Shown here one piece after another: positions 8,107 to 14,773 of a DNA stretch of 26,193 bases. A program made the position numbers and the translations under genes. The DNA is taken from the NCBI GenBank assembly GCA_038231615.1, contig JBBRLA010000025.1:1-26193 (forward strand), given 5' to 3'. Position 1 is the first letter of the stretch; each line of letters starts with the position of its first letter. The notes under the pieces were generated by a model, which had not been told where the DNA came from, ran no database searches, and saw only the letters and a program-made list of their open reading frames with translations. The DNA is from JBBRLA01 sp038231615. GTDB taxonomy: Bacteria > Myxococcota_A > Polyangia > Palsa-1104 > JAEUJZ01.

Positions 8107-9159
8107 ATGAGACGTTTCTCGGCGGCATGGTCAAGTACAAGCACCTCGCCACTGCCTGCCCAATGGGCACCGCCTGCCCGACGGGCACCGCCTGCCCGAC
8201 GGGTTCCGCCTGCCGCGGCCCCGCTCTTTCTCCTGCTCCTGGTAACGCTCGGATGCGGCAGCAGCGGCAACCCGGGAGCGGGGGACATGGGGACGGTGGC
8301 GTGCGATCCCACGCTCGCTGCCGGAGACCCATGCAGCGCCGAGAACATAAGTTGTACCGGCTGCACCGGTCCTCATCCCGCCTGCCTGACCCAGCTCACC
8401 TTCGGGCAAACCCCCTTTCCGCTGGAGGGCAACTACTGCAGCAACAACGGCTGCGACCCGGCGCACTCCGCGGACACCTGCGGCAACAACGGCCTCTGCG
8501 CCGACCTCTTCGGGGATGGCGGCAACAACCTGTGCTATACGCGCTGCACGAAGAAGGGCGCGTGCCGGAGCCACTACGCTTGCATCACGACCGTCGCGAA
8601 CGCCGCGACGCAGAGTGTCATCTCAGTGTGCCTGCCTCCCGGGCCCTTCAGCGAGTGCGACCCCACCCGAATGGCGCAGTGCACGATGTTCGAGGGCCGG
8701 CTCACCTCGACGCTGACCAACGGCGACCCCAACGCCGCCTGCCTGCGCATCGGCAAGGACGACGTCGGCCAGTGCCGCTTCCTGCCGTGCAGCATCGGCC
8801 CGAACAACTGCCCGGCGGACAGCGGCGGCAAGCCCAATGGTTGCTTGTACCTCGACTTCGCCAAGAACCTCAACAGCGCGGACCCGACGGACGCGTTCAA
8901 GGGGGCGGTCTGCGTGGCCATTCCAAAGATAGAGATGCAGAAGAAGGCGGGCGATGCCTGCGCGTCGATCAATGAATGCGGCGACAACCTGACCTGCTTC
9001 ATGAAGGTGTGCCGCCAGAACTGCTTCAGGGGCACGCAGCCGACCTTCCCGGATGGGATGGCCAGGTACAAGAACCCCGCCACCGCCTGCCCGGTGGGCA
9101 CCCAGTGCACCGACTGGGACGGGATCGGCGGAGCCACCTACGCCGGCATCTGCATGTAG
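8107..9159 (+). CDS. Cys-rich lipoprotein, second of a tandem pair, with an altered signal region
   Basis: The protein is 350 residues long and aligns along its length with the preceding gene (CTGCTGPHPAC, NYCSNNGCDP, CTKKGACR, PCSIGPNNCP, RGTQPTF, then KNPATACPVGTQC). The hydrophobic core and lipobox (FLLLLVTLGC, cysteine 50) are intact. However, about 30 extra residues rich in Arg, Pro and Ala sit between the initial MRRF and the hydrophobic core. These extra residues are encoded by a stretch that, in another frame, is a copy of this family's own 3' end (8112-8213). No good ribosome binding site precedes 8107 and no other in-frame start exists before the lipobox. Export and expression may therefore be impaired, although the body of the gene looks intact. 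Confidence 0.82.
   Translation: MRRFSAAWSSTSTSPLPAQWAPPARRAPPARRVPPAAAPLFLLLLVTLGCGSSGNPGAGDMGTVACDPTLAAGDPCSAENISCTGCTGPHPACLTQLTFGQTPFPLEGNYCSNNGCDPAHSADTCGNNGLCADLFGDGGNNLCYTRCTKKGACRSHYACITTVANAATQSVISVCLPPGPFSECDPTRMAQCTMFEGRLTSTLTNGDPNAACLRIGKDDVGQCRFLPCSIGPNNCPADSGGKPNGCLYLDFAKNLNSADPTDAFKGAVCVAIPKIEMQKKAGDACASINECGDNLTCFMKVCRQNCFRGTQPTFPDGMARYKNPATACPVGTQCTDWDGIGGATYAGICM
8112..8213 (+). pseudogene. Remnant 3' end of a third Cys-rich lipoprotein copy
   Basis: Read in the frame of the ATG at 8127, this stretch gives TFLGGMVKYKHLATACPMGT and then further ACPTG repeats. This matches the C-terminal ends of both intact paralogs (PTFMGGMAKYKNPATACPAG in the first, KNPATACPVGT in the second). 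It lies out of frame inside the start of the second lipoprotein gene. It is best explained as a leftover of a tandem duplication or of unequal recombination between copies. Confidence 0.7.
8157..8210 (+). repeat. Three 18-bp tandem repeats
   Basis: Three units of 18 bases (8157-8174, 8175-8192, 8193-8210) share the core TGCCCGACGGGCACCGCC, with two or so changes in the first and third. In the remnant frame each unit encodes Cys-Pro-x-Gly-x-x. That is the motif found once near the C-terminus of each intact paralog, so the unit has been multiplied here. Confidence 0.85.
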
Positions 9160-9174
9160 CCCGGCCCAGGGCTA
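9157..9174 (+). terminator. Hairpin at the stop of the second lipoprotein gene
   Basis: TAGCCC-GGCCCA-GGGCTA is a perfect 6-bp inverted repeat beginning at the TAG stop codon. No T-run follows, so it may be a weak or Rho-assisted terminator, or only an mRNA-end structure. Confidence 0.3.
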
Positions 9175-9256
9175 CGCCAGGTAACATCGCCCAAAGCAAG
9201 GGATGGCTGGGCGGTCCATTGACAGGCCGCAGCGGTGCCGGGCAGGCTGATCCCGC

Positions 9257-9931
9257 ATGAACTCGAACCCTGTTTCCAGGTCCGCTAAGGCGCGCGCCGC
9301 CGCGGACCTGCCCCCATGGAAGGGGGAACCGCTGGTGCGCCGCGGTCAGCGCCTGGTTTACGAGATGGAGGACTTCGATGATGCCGACGGCTCGGCCTTC
9401 CTGATCCGGGACACCGGCGCCACCGGCGAGCGCCTTTCCTTCGAATGGATTGGCGCCGAGGGCCTGGGCGATTCGATCCTGGGGCTGACGACGGAGGCCC
9501 TGGAATCGGCGCGGACCATGCTGCGCTTCAGCCAGGGCTCGGTCAGCACTTACGATGGCGTGCAGCGAAGCGGGGCGCCGTTCGTCCATTCAAGGCCGCC
9601 GGGCAAGATCTTCACCGATCATCTGCCCCCGTTCCTTTTGTGCCGCGACACCCTCCGCGCCCTCCGCTCCGGCGCCCCCTTCACTGTTGTCGGCGAGTGG
9701 GTCGACGATCGCGAGCACCCAATGCAGGTGGTCGGCATCGACGCCTGCCCGGTCATCGTCGATGGCAAGGTCCGCAAGATCCCGGTGGTGGTGGCCCAGG
9801 GCAAGGAGATCACCCTGTGGATCGTCAATGACGAACGCTGGCCGATCCTGGTCAAGCGCGAGGAGTACGACAACGGGTGGCTGCTGACGCGGATCGACAG
9901 CGCGCAGCAAAGCGGAGCGCCGTTCATTTGA
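9257..9931 (+). CDS. Unrecognised protein with three SGAPF motifs
   Basis: The protein is 224 residues long with no signal peptide or membrane segment, so it is probably cytoplasmic. I do not recognise the family. It starts with an Arg/Ala-rich lead, then GEPLVRRGQRLVYEMEDFDDADGSAFLIRD, a strand-rich region. The second half (VVGEWVDDREHPMQVVGIDACPVIVDGKVRKIPVVVAQGKEITLWIVNDERWPILVKREEYDNGWLLTRI) is also strand-rich and looks like a beta barrel or sandwich. The motif SGAPF occurs three times (RSGAPFV, RSGAPFT and QSGAPFI at the end). The last copy sits at the stop codon within a direct repeat (9896-9944), so the C-terminus may have been changed recently. The gene lies between the lipoproteins and the DUF2330 gene in the same direction. 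Confidence 0.75.
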   Translation: MNSNPVSRSAKARAAADLPPWKGEPLVRRGQRLVYEMEDFDDADGSAFLIRDTGATGERLSFEWIGAEGLGDSILGLTTEALESARTMLRFSQGSVSTYDGVQRSGAPFVHSRPPGKIFTDHLPPFLLCRDTLRALRSGAPFTVVGEWVDDREHPMQVVGIDACPVIVDGKVRKIPVVVAQGKEITLWIVNDERWPILVKREEYDNGWLLTRIDSAQQSGAPFI

Positions 9932-9944
9932 CAGCGCGCAGCAA
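9896..9944 (+). repeat. 15-bp direct repeat at the 3' end of the preceding gene
   Basis: GACAGCGCGCAGCAA occurs at 9896-9910 and again at 9930-9944. The second copy overlaps the TGA stop codon (9929-9931). The 19 bases between encode SGAPFI and closely resemble an internal segment of the same gene near 9569-9587. Confidence 0.8.
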
Positions 9945-10013
9945 CCGGTGGTGGGTTATGATGGAGGGACGGCCCCGTTTTTCCCCTCCTCCCTGGGCCG
10001 ACAAGGAGGCCCC

Positions 10014-11531
10014 GTGGGTCGTATGCGTCAGAAATACCCGTATTTTTCCCAGGTCACCCGCGCCGCGCTCGCCGGGCTGGGGCTGCTCTTGCTCCATTCC
10101 CCGGTGCCGGCCCGCGCCTTCTGCGGCTTCTTCGTTTCGGGGGCCGACGCGGAGCTGGTGAACAACGCCTCGCAGGTGGCGCTCCTGCGCAAGGGCAACC
10201 GCACCGTCATGACGATGTCCAATAACTACAAGGGACCGCCCCAGGACTTCGCCATGGTCGTGCCGGTACCCACGGTATTGCAGAAGGAGCAGGTGAAGAC
10301 CCTTTCCGCCGACGTGTTCCGCCACATCGACCAGCTCTCCGCGCCGCGCCTGGTGGAGTACTGGGAGCAGGACCCCTGCGCCCCGCCCATCGAGTCCAAG
10401 GCGAAAGGTGGGGCGCGGCGCATGCGGGGGGCGATGGCGAATGACGAGGAGGTGCAGAAGGAGGGCGGCCTGGGAGTGAAGATCGAGGCCAAGTTCGAGG
10501 TCGGCGAGTACCAGATCCTGATCCTCTCGGCCCGGGACTCCTCGGGGCTTTCGACGTGGCTTTCGCAAAACCATTACAACCTCCCAAAAGGCGCTGCCGG
10601 GGCACTGGCCCCTTATGTCCGCGACCAGATGAAGTTCTTCGTCGCCAAGGTGGATATCAAGAAGGTCAAGAAGGACGAGCACGGTGCCGTCGTACTCTCG
10701 CCCCTGCGCTTCTACTTCGACGCCCCCGAGCTGCGCCTGCCGGTGCGACTGGGGCTCTTGAACGCCGCGGGCAAGCAGGACCTGATCGTCTACATCCTGC
10801 ACCCGGACAAGCGCTTCGAGGTGGCCAACTACCCGAACCTGTTCATCCCCACCAACATCGAGGTGGCGGACAAGGTCCGCACCTATTTCGGCAGCTTCTA
10901 CGCCGAACTCTTCGACGAGACCCTGCGGCGCAACAACAACAAGGGCGTGGTCACCGAGTACGCCTGGCAGACCAGCGGCTGCGACCCGTGCCCCACCCCG
11001 CCGCTGGACGATGGCGACCTGATGACGCTGGGATCGGATGTGCTCGACACCGCCACCCCGACCCCGATCCGCAAAGGACGGCGCGGCTTTCCCGGCGGCG
11101 GCGGCTACTACGGTTCGAATTCGAGCTGGGTGCTGACGCGGCTGCACACACGCTACGATCAGGCGACGCTTTCGGAGGACCTGATCTTCCACGAGGCGCA
11201 GCCGCTCTACGGGGGGCGGGCCGACGGCGCGGGCGGGCTGGGCGACAAGGGCGCGCAGATGCAGGCGGGCGGGGTAAACAACTTCCAGGGGCGCTACATC
11301 ATCCGCCACTACTGGCCGGGCGCAGTGTCGTGCTCGGCCCCGCAGTACGGCGTCTGGGGCGGGCCCCCCAACGGCGGTGAGGGAGGACAGGCGAAGGCGG
11401 CGCAGGATCTGGCCAACGCGCCGCGCGGCAAAATCCTGCTGAAGGAAGTGGTGAACTCCCCCCTGCCCACGCTCGGCATCGCCGGCAAGCCACGGGCGCT
11501 GCGCAAAGGAGAGAAGCCACCGGCGCCGTAG
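10014..11531 (+). CDS. Exported DUF2330-family protein
   Basis: The protein is 505 residues long from a GTG at 10014. The GTG is chosen because AAGGAGG (10003-10009) ends four bases upstream; the ATG at 10023 would be 13 bases away. A signal peptide runs to about residue 38, ending SPVPARA. The mature protein begins FCGFFVSGADAELVNNASQV, continues with the DUF2330 core (RTVMTMSNNYKGPPQDFAMVVPVPTVLQKEQVKTL, then SAPRLVEYWEQDPC), and has a QADR-like pattern later (CDPCPTPPLDDGDL). Members of this family are secreted or periplasmic proteins of unknown function, common in Myxococcota. A TATGAT at 9957-9962 may be its -10 element. The C-terminal tail is Lys/Pro rich. Confidence 0.88.
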   Translation: MGRMRQKYPYFSQVTRAALAGLGLLLLHSPVPARAFCGFFVSGADAELVNNASQVALLRKGNRTVMTMSNNYKGPPQDFAMVVPVPTVLQKEQVKTLSADVFRHIDQLSAPRLVEYWEQDPCAPPIESKAKGGARRMRGAMANDEEVQKEGGLGVKIEAKFEVGEYQILILSARDSSGLSTWLSQNHYNLPKGAAGALAPYVRDQMKFFVAKVDIKKVKKDEHGAVVLSPLRFYFDAPELRLPVRLGLLNAAGKQDLIVYILHPDKRFEVANYPNLFIPTNIEVADKVRTYFGSFYAELFDETLRRNNNKGVVTEYAWQTSGCDPCPTPPLDDGDLMTLGSDVLDTATPTPIRKGRRGFPGGGGYYGSNSSWVLTRLHTRYDQATLSEDLIFHEAQPLYGGRADGAGGLGDKGAQMQAGGVNNFQGRYIIRHYWPGAVSCSAPQYGVWGGPPNGGEGGQAKAAQDLANAPRGKILLKEVVNSPLPTLGIAGKPRALRKGEKPPAP

Positions 11532-11889
11532 CCGGCCATCGCATGTCCCCTGCCGAGCCTTTGAGTTCACATCCCCGGGTCGGCGGGGAATGTCACGAGA
11601 AGATTGAACTTGAGCAGGCGGCGCACCCGCCCGATCTTCAGGCGCCCTGCGGGGATCGATCTGGGGCAGTGACACGAAGTGACATCCAGCGACTTCACCC
11701 TCATGTCGCTTCACGTGCAGACCGTGATTCTTCGCGTAGAGACCGTGATTCTTCGCTAAGCTTCAGGTATTGACAGCGACCCGGGCTAGCCAGACACGCA
11801 TGGCGGAGGCCGGGACCCGATGGGACGTGCAGGCGGCGCGATGGTCAGGTGCTTCTACCCGGTCCCCATCCGACCCCGGGCCCCACACG
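11532..11889. other. Non-coding stretch between the DUF2330 gene and the stressosome promoter
   Basis: No convincing gene is seen. The stretch holds an imperfect inverted repeat near 11569-11597 (TTCACATCCCC against GGGGAATGTCAC) and short related motifs of the type TGACA/TGTCRCTTC near 11668-11714. It also has the 21-bp tandem repeat at 11715-11756 and a lone TTGACA at 11770. The mix of short repeats could be the scar of a mobile element, but no transposase sequence is recognisable. Confidence 0.4.
11715..11756 (+). repeat. 21-bp tandem repeat, two units
   Basis: Two adjacent 21-base units (11715-11735 and 11736-11756) share 19 of 21 positions, with the core AGACCGTGATTCTTCGC identical. The repeat lies about 200 bases upstream of the stressosome operon and could be a binding site or a simple duplication. 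Confidence 0.75.
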
Positions 11890-11918
11890 TTGCGCCCGGG
11901 GGTCGGGAAGCGTAGACT
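11890..11918 (+). promoter_or_regulatory. Promoter of the stressosome operon
   Basis: TTGCGC (11890-11895), 17 bases, then TAGACT (11913-11918). Transcription would start near 11925, about 32 bases before the ATG at 11957, leaving room for the AGGAA ribosome binding site at 11946-11950. Confidence 0.55.
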
Positions 11919-11956
11919 CCGCCGGAGTTTCCGCACGAAGGAACCAGGAACGAGAA

Positions 11957-12877
11957 ATGAACTTCCCCGACGCACTGACCAAGCTCAAAATCGACGAGGA
12001 GGAACTCCGTATCCGTCGCGCCCTCTTCGAAATCACCGATGAAGACCTGCGGCGCCTCGCCTCCCTACGCGCTTTCGCCGAGAAGTACACCGACCAGGTG
12101 GTCGAGGACTTCTACGCACTGCTGATGGCCCACGAGGTGACCCGCGCCTTCTTCCCGGACGACAACACCCTGCGCCGAGTGAAGCGGTCGCAGCGGCAGT
12201 ATTTCATGGGCCTCTTCGCCGGGGTGTGCGATCTGCGCTACGTGGCCGACCGGCTGCGGGTCGGGGAGATCCACGACCGCATCGGTCTTTCGCCCAAGTG
12301 GTATCTGGCGGCCTATTCCCGTTACCTGCGCCTGATCCTCGGGCACATGGAGCGGGAATTCAACGACCTGCCGCTGGTCCGGCAGAACTACGAGAGCGTC
12401 GAGAAGCTGGTCAACTTCGACATCTCCCTGGCCATGGACGCCTACGTTCTGTCCAACAGCGAGACCATCATGCGCCACCAGATGGCGCTGCGGGAGCTGT
12501 CCACGCCGGTCATCCGCATGTACGACCGGGTGCTGCTCTTGCCCCTCATCGGCGCCATCGACAGCCTGCGCGCAGAGCAAATCATGGAGACCGTCCTGGT
12601 GCGGGTCATCGAGGAGCAAGCCAAGGTGATCATCCTGGACATCGCCGGGGTCTCGGTGGTGGACACCAAGGTGGCCGACCATCTGCTAAAAACCACCGCG
12701 GCGGTGCGCCTTCTGGGGGCGCAGACCCTCCTTTCGGGCATCAGCGCCCAGGTGGCGCGGACCATCGTGCAGCTCGGAGTGGACGTCTCGACCATGCGTA
12801 CCACCAGCCGGCTGGCCGACGCCATCTCCATCGCGCTGGGGATCGTGGGCCTGGGCATCGTCCCGAGGACTGAATGA
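11957..12877 (+). CDS. rsbR: Globin-coupled RsbR-type stressosome sensor
   Basis: The protein is 306 residues long. Residues about 20-175 form a protoglobin-like sensor domain. The probable proximal haem histidine is H106 in VGEIHDRIGLSPKWYL, the typical globin-coupled-sensor motif. Residues about 190-300 form a STAS domain (AKVIILDIAGVSVVDTKVADHLLKT, then LLSGISAQVARTIVQLGV) as in RsbR proteins, which build the stressosome core. From memory of the family, the two phospho-threonines of Bacillus RsbRA lie in the 'DITGV' and 'LTGI' positions; here they are A230 and S260. The sensor probably responds to oxygen, NO or redox state. The gene overlaps rsbS by four bases (ATGA). Globin-type RsbR proteins are known, for example from Vibrio. 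The alternative reading, a globin-STAS protein acting elsewhere, is unlikely given the neighbours. Confidence 0.93.
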   Translation: MNFPDALTKLKIDEEELRIRRALFEITDEDLRRLASLRAFAEKYTDQVVEDFYALLMAHEVTRAFFPDDNTLRRVKRSQRQYFMGLFAGVCDLRYVADRLRVGEIHDRIGLSPKWYLAAYSRYLRLILGHMEREFNDLPLVRQNYESVEKLVNFDISLAMDAYVLSNSETIMRHQMALRELSTPVIRMYDRVLLLPLIGAIDSLRAEQIMETVLVRVIEEQAKVIILDIAGVSVVDTKVADHLLKTTAAVRLLGAQTLLSGISAQVARTIVQLGVDVSTMRTTSRLADAISIALGIVGLGIVPRTE

Positions 12878-13260
12878 CCCAGGTACACGGGCCCATCCCC
12901 ATCCTGCGGGTCGGCCAGACGCTGCTGGCAATCATCCAGGTCGAGCTGCGGGACAGCATCGCCGAGGCATTCCAGATCGATCTTCTGACCAAGATCGAGC
13001 ACACCGGCGTCAGCCGCCTGGTGGTCGACATCACCGCCCTGGATATGGTCGACAGCTACGTGGCGCGCATCCTGGCGGACACGGCCAGGATGGCCCGGGT
13101 CATGGGCACCGAGACCGTGCTGGTGGGGATGCAGCCGACGGTCGCTGCGGTCCTCATCCGGATGGGCTACCTGATGGAGGGGGTACGCACCGCGCTGAAC
13201 GTAGAAGACGGGCTCATCCTCCTGGGAGAGCACCTTTTGCGACCGCGCCGGGATGGCTGA
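12874..13260 (+). CDS. rsbS: RsbS-type STAS scaffold protein
   Basis: The protein is 128 residues long and is a single STAS domain: PIPILRVGQTLLAIIQVELRDSIAEAFQ, then LVVDITALDMVDSYVARILADTARMARVMG, VLVGMQPTVAAVLIRMG. The serine phosphorylated by RsbT is predicted to be S61 in MVDSYVARIL. RsbS joins RsbR to form the stressosome core and holds RsbT until stress. The start ATG overlaps the rsbR stop by four bases and the stop lies five bases ahead of rsbT. The N-terminal 'GPIPILRVG' start is typical of RsbS. Confidence 0.93.
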   Translation: MTQVHGPIPILRVGQTLLAIIQVELRDSIAEAFQIDLLTKIEHTGVSRLVVDITALDMVDSYVARILADTARMARVMGTETVLVGMQPTVAAVLIRMGYLMEGVRTALNVEDGLILLGEHLLRPRRDG

Positions 13261-13265
13261 CGCTG

Positions 13266-13679
13266 ATGATGATCAGCGTCCTGTGTCGCCATCAGATCGA
13301 GATCAAAAGCGAGGAGGATGTCATCATCGCCCGGCGCAAGGCACAAGGGGTGGCGCAGAAAAAAGGCTTCGACCCCTTCGCGGTGGCGGCGCTGACCACG
13401 GCGACCTCGGAACTGTCCCGCAACATCTGGCGCCATGCTGGAAGTGGGAACGTGATCATCGAGGAGGTCACAAAGGGGGACCGCCTGGGCCTGCGGGTGG
13501 AGTTCCACGACCAGGGCCCCGGCATCCCCAACATCGAGCGCGCCCTCGGGGGCGGCTACAGCACTGCCGGCTCGCTGGGCCTGGGACTCTCGGGGAGCAA
13601 GCGGCTGGTCGATAGCTTCTCCATCGAATCGAGCCCCGGCGGCACCCGGGTGATCATCCTCAAGTGGCGGCGCTACTGA
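13266..13679 (+). CDS. rsbT: RsbT-type serine/threonine kinase (switch protein)
   Basis: The protein is 137 residues long with a GHKL-type ATPase fold. The N box is ELSRNIWRHAGSG (E49, N53), the G1 box DQGPGI (82-87) and the G2 box GYSTAGSLGLGLSGSKRL (98-113). This is the RsbT/SpoIIAB layout. RsbT phosphorylates RsbS and RsbR, leaves the stressosome and activates a downstream partner, classically the phosphatase RsbU. No rsbU is in the window. Two ATGs occur at 13266 and 13269; either could start the protein. The stop overlaps the next start as TGATG, so the next gene is translationally coupled. Confidence 0.93.
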   Translation: MMISVLCRHQIEIKSEEDVIIARRKAQGVAQKKGFDPFAVAALTTATSELSRNIWRHAGSGNVIIEEVTKGDRLGLRVEFHDQGPGIPNIERALGGGYSTAGSLGLGLSGSKRLVDSFSIESSPGGTRVIILKWRRY

Positions 13680-14752
13680 TGACCCTGCCGAGCCTGCCGA
13701 CTCTGCCTACCCTAATAGAACAGTGGATCGGGGATGGACCCTCCCTGCCGATCCTCGATGACGCATCGGTGTCTCTGGCCCGCACCTGGGTGCGCGACCT
13801 GGGGGCGCAGCACGGCCTGCCCCGGCCGATCATCGAGAGCCTGGCCACGGTGATCAGCGAACTCTCGCACAACCAGTTGGCCCACGCCCGGGGCGGTCAC
13901 GTGGCCGTCCGATCGATCGCCCGCGACGGCGTGCCCGGCCTGGAGATCGTCGCCGCCGATCGGGGCGATGGCATCGCGGATCCGACCCGGGCGCTGCATG
14001 GAAGCGCCAAGTCGTTCAGCGCGCAGGGCGGTTCCCTGGGAATCGGCCTGTCCGGGGCCAGGCGCCTTTTGGACGAGATGGACCTTGACGTCCGCTGGCG
14101 GGAAGGGACCTGCGTGTGGGCCCGCAAGTTCGCCGCCGCCGTGCCCCATCGTCCCGAGGTGGCGCTCCTGGGCGGGCCGCGGGCCGGGGAGATCATCAGC
14201 GGCGATCACGGCGCCTTCATCCGCCTGGACGACCAGCGCCTGGTCATCGGCCTGGCCGACGGCCTGGGCCACGGGGACGCGGCACGGGCGGCGGCGGATC
14301 GGGCAATTGCGGCCCTGCGAAAGGCGGCCCGCGGCGACGTGACCGAGATCCTCGCCAGCGCCGAGGCAGAGACCGCCGGCACCCGGGGCTGCGTCATGGC
14401 CGTGGCCTCGCTGAAGGTAGGGCATGGGGGGGAAAACGCGGCCGGCGAAGTGACCCATGCAGGCGCCGGGGACATCACCACCCGGATCTGCGGTACCTCA
14501 CGGGACCACCCTTTCACCGGCACCGCGCGGGTGCTGGGCCGGCCGGACCCGCGCAAGAAGCCCGTGCCCATCGAGCGAGCCAGCTTCTCCCGGGGCGAAG
14601 CCTTGCTCATGTTCACCGATGGAATAAAGCACCGTGCCAGTCTGCCCCCGGAACTCCTGCGGCAGCGCCAGCACCCCCTGGTCCTGTGCCACCACCTGCT
14701 TGGCGGCTTCTCCCGCGGCCACGACGACGCCCTGGTCCTGGTCGCCTGCTGA
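13679..14752 (+). CDS. RsbT-like ATPase fused to an RsbX/SpoIIE-type phosphatase
   Basis: The protein is 357 residues long. Residues about 30-150 are an RsbT-like GHKL ATPase domain with N box ELSHNQLAHA (E61, N65), G1 box DRGDGI (94-99) and G2 box GSLGIGLSGARRL (118-130). Residues about 160-357 are a PP2C/SpoIIE phosphatase domain of RsbX type, with GDHGAF (D176), ADGLGHGDAA (D194), HAGAGDI, FTDGI (D314) and HDDALVLV (D349, D350). All the metal-binding aspartates are present. RsbX removes phosphate from RsbS and RsbR and resets the stressosome, so one polypeptide here carries both a kinase-like and a phosphatase domain. ATP-binding SpoIIE proteins of this build are known in other genomes. 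It follows rsbT as TGATG and ends the operon 21 bases from the converging regulator gene. Confidence 0.9.
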   Translation: MTLPSLPTLPTLIEQWIGDGPSLPILDDASVSLARTWVRDLGAQHGLPRPIIESLATVISELSHNQLAHARGGHVAVRSIARDGVPGLEIVAADRGDGIADPTRALHGSAKSFSAQGGSLGIGLSGARRLLDEMDLDVRWREGTCVWARKFAAAVPHRPEVALLGGPRAGEIISGDHGAFIRLDDQRLVIGLADGLGHGDAARAAADRAIAALRKAARGDVTEILASAEAETAGTRGCVMAVASLKVGHGGENAAGEVTHAGAGDITTRICGTSRDHPFTGTARVLGRPDPRKKPVPIERASFSRGEALLMFTDGIKHRASLPPELLRQRQHPLVLCHHLLGGFSRGHDDALVLVAC

Positions 14753-14773
14753 CCCCCTCCGCAGGACCCACCC

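Noticed and set aside
9928..9962. TTGACA with TATGAT as the promoter of the DUF2330 gene
   Set aside because: The spacing is 23 bases, too long for a normal promoter. TATGAT alone may still serve as a -10.
9924..11714. A 596-codon open frame antisense to the DUF2330 gene
   Set aside because: The plus strand has a signal peptide, a strong ribosome binding site and family motifs; the antisense frame has none.
11770..11775. TTGACA as a -35 element for the stressosome operon
   Set aside because: No -10-like hexamer lies 16-18 bases downstream; the TTGCGC/TAGACT pair at 11890-11918 is better placed.
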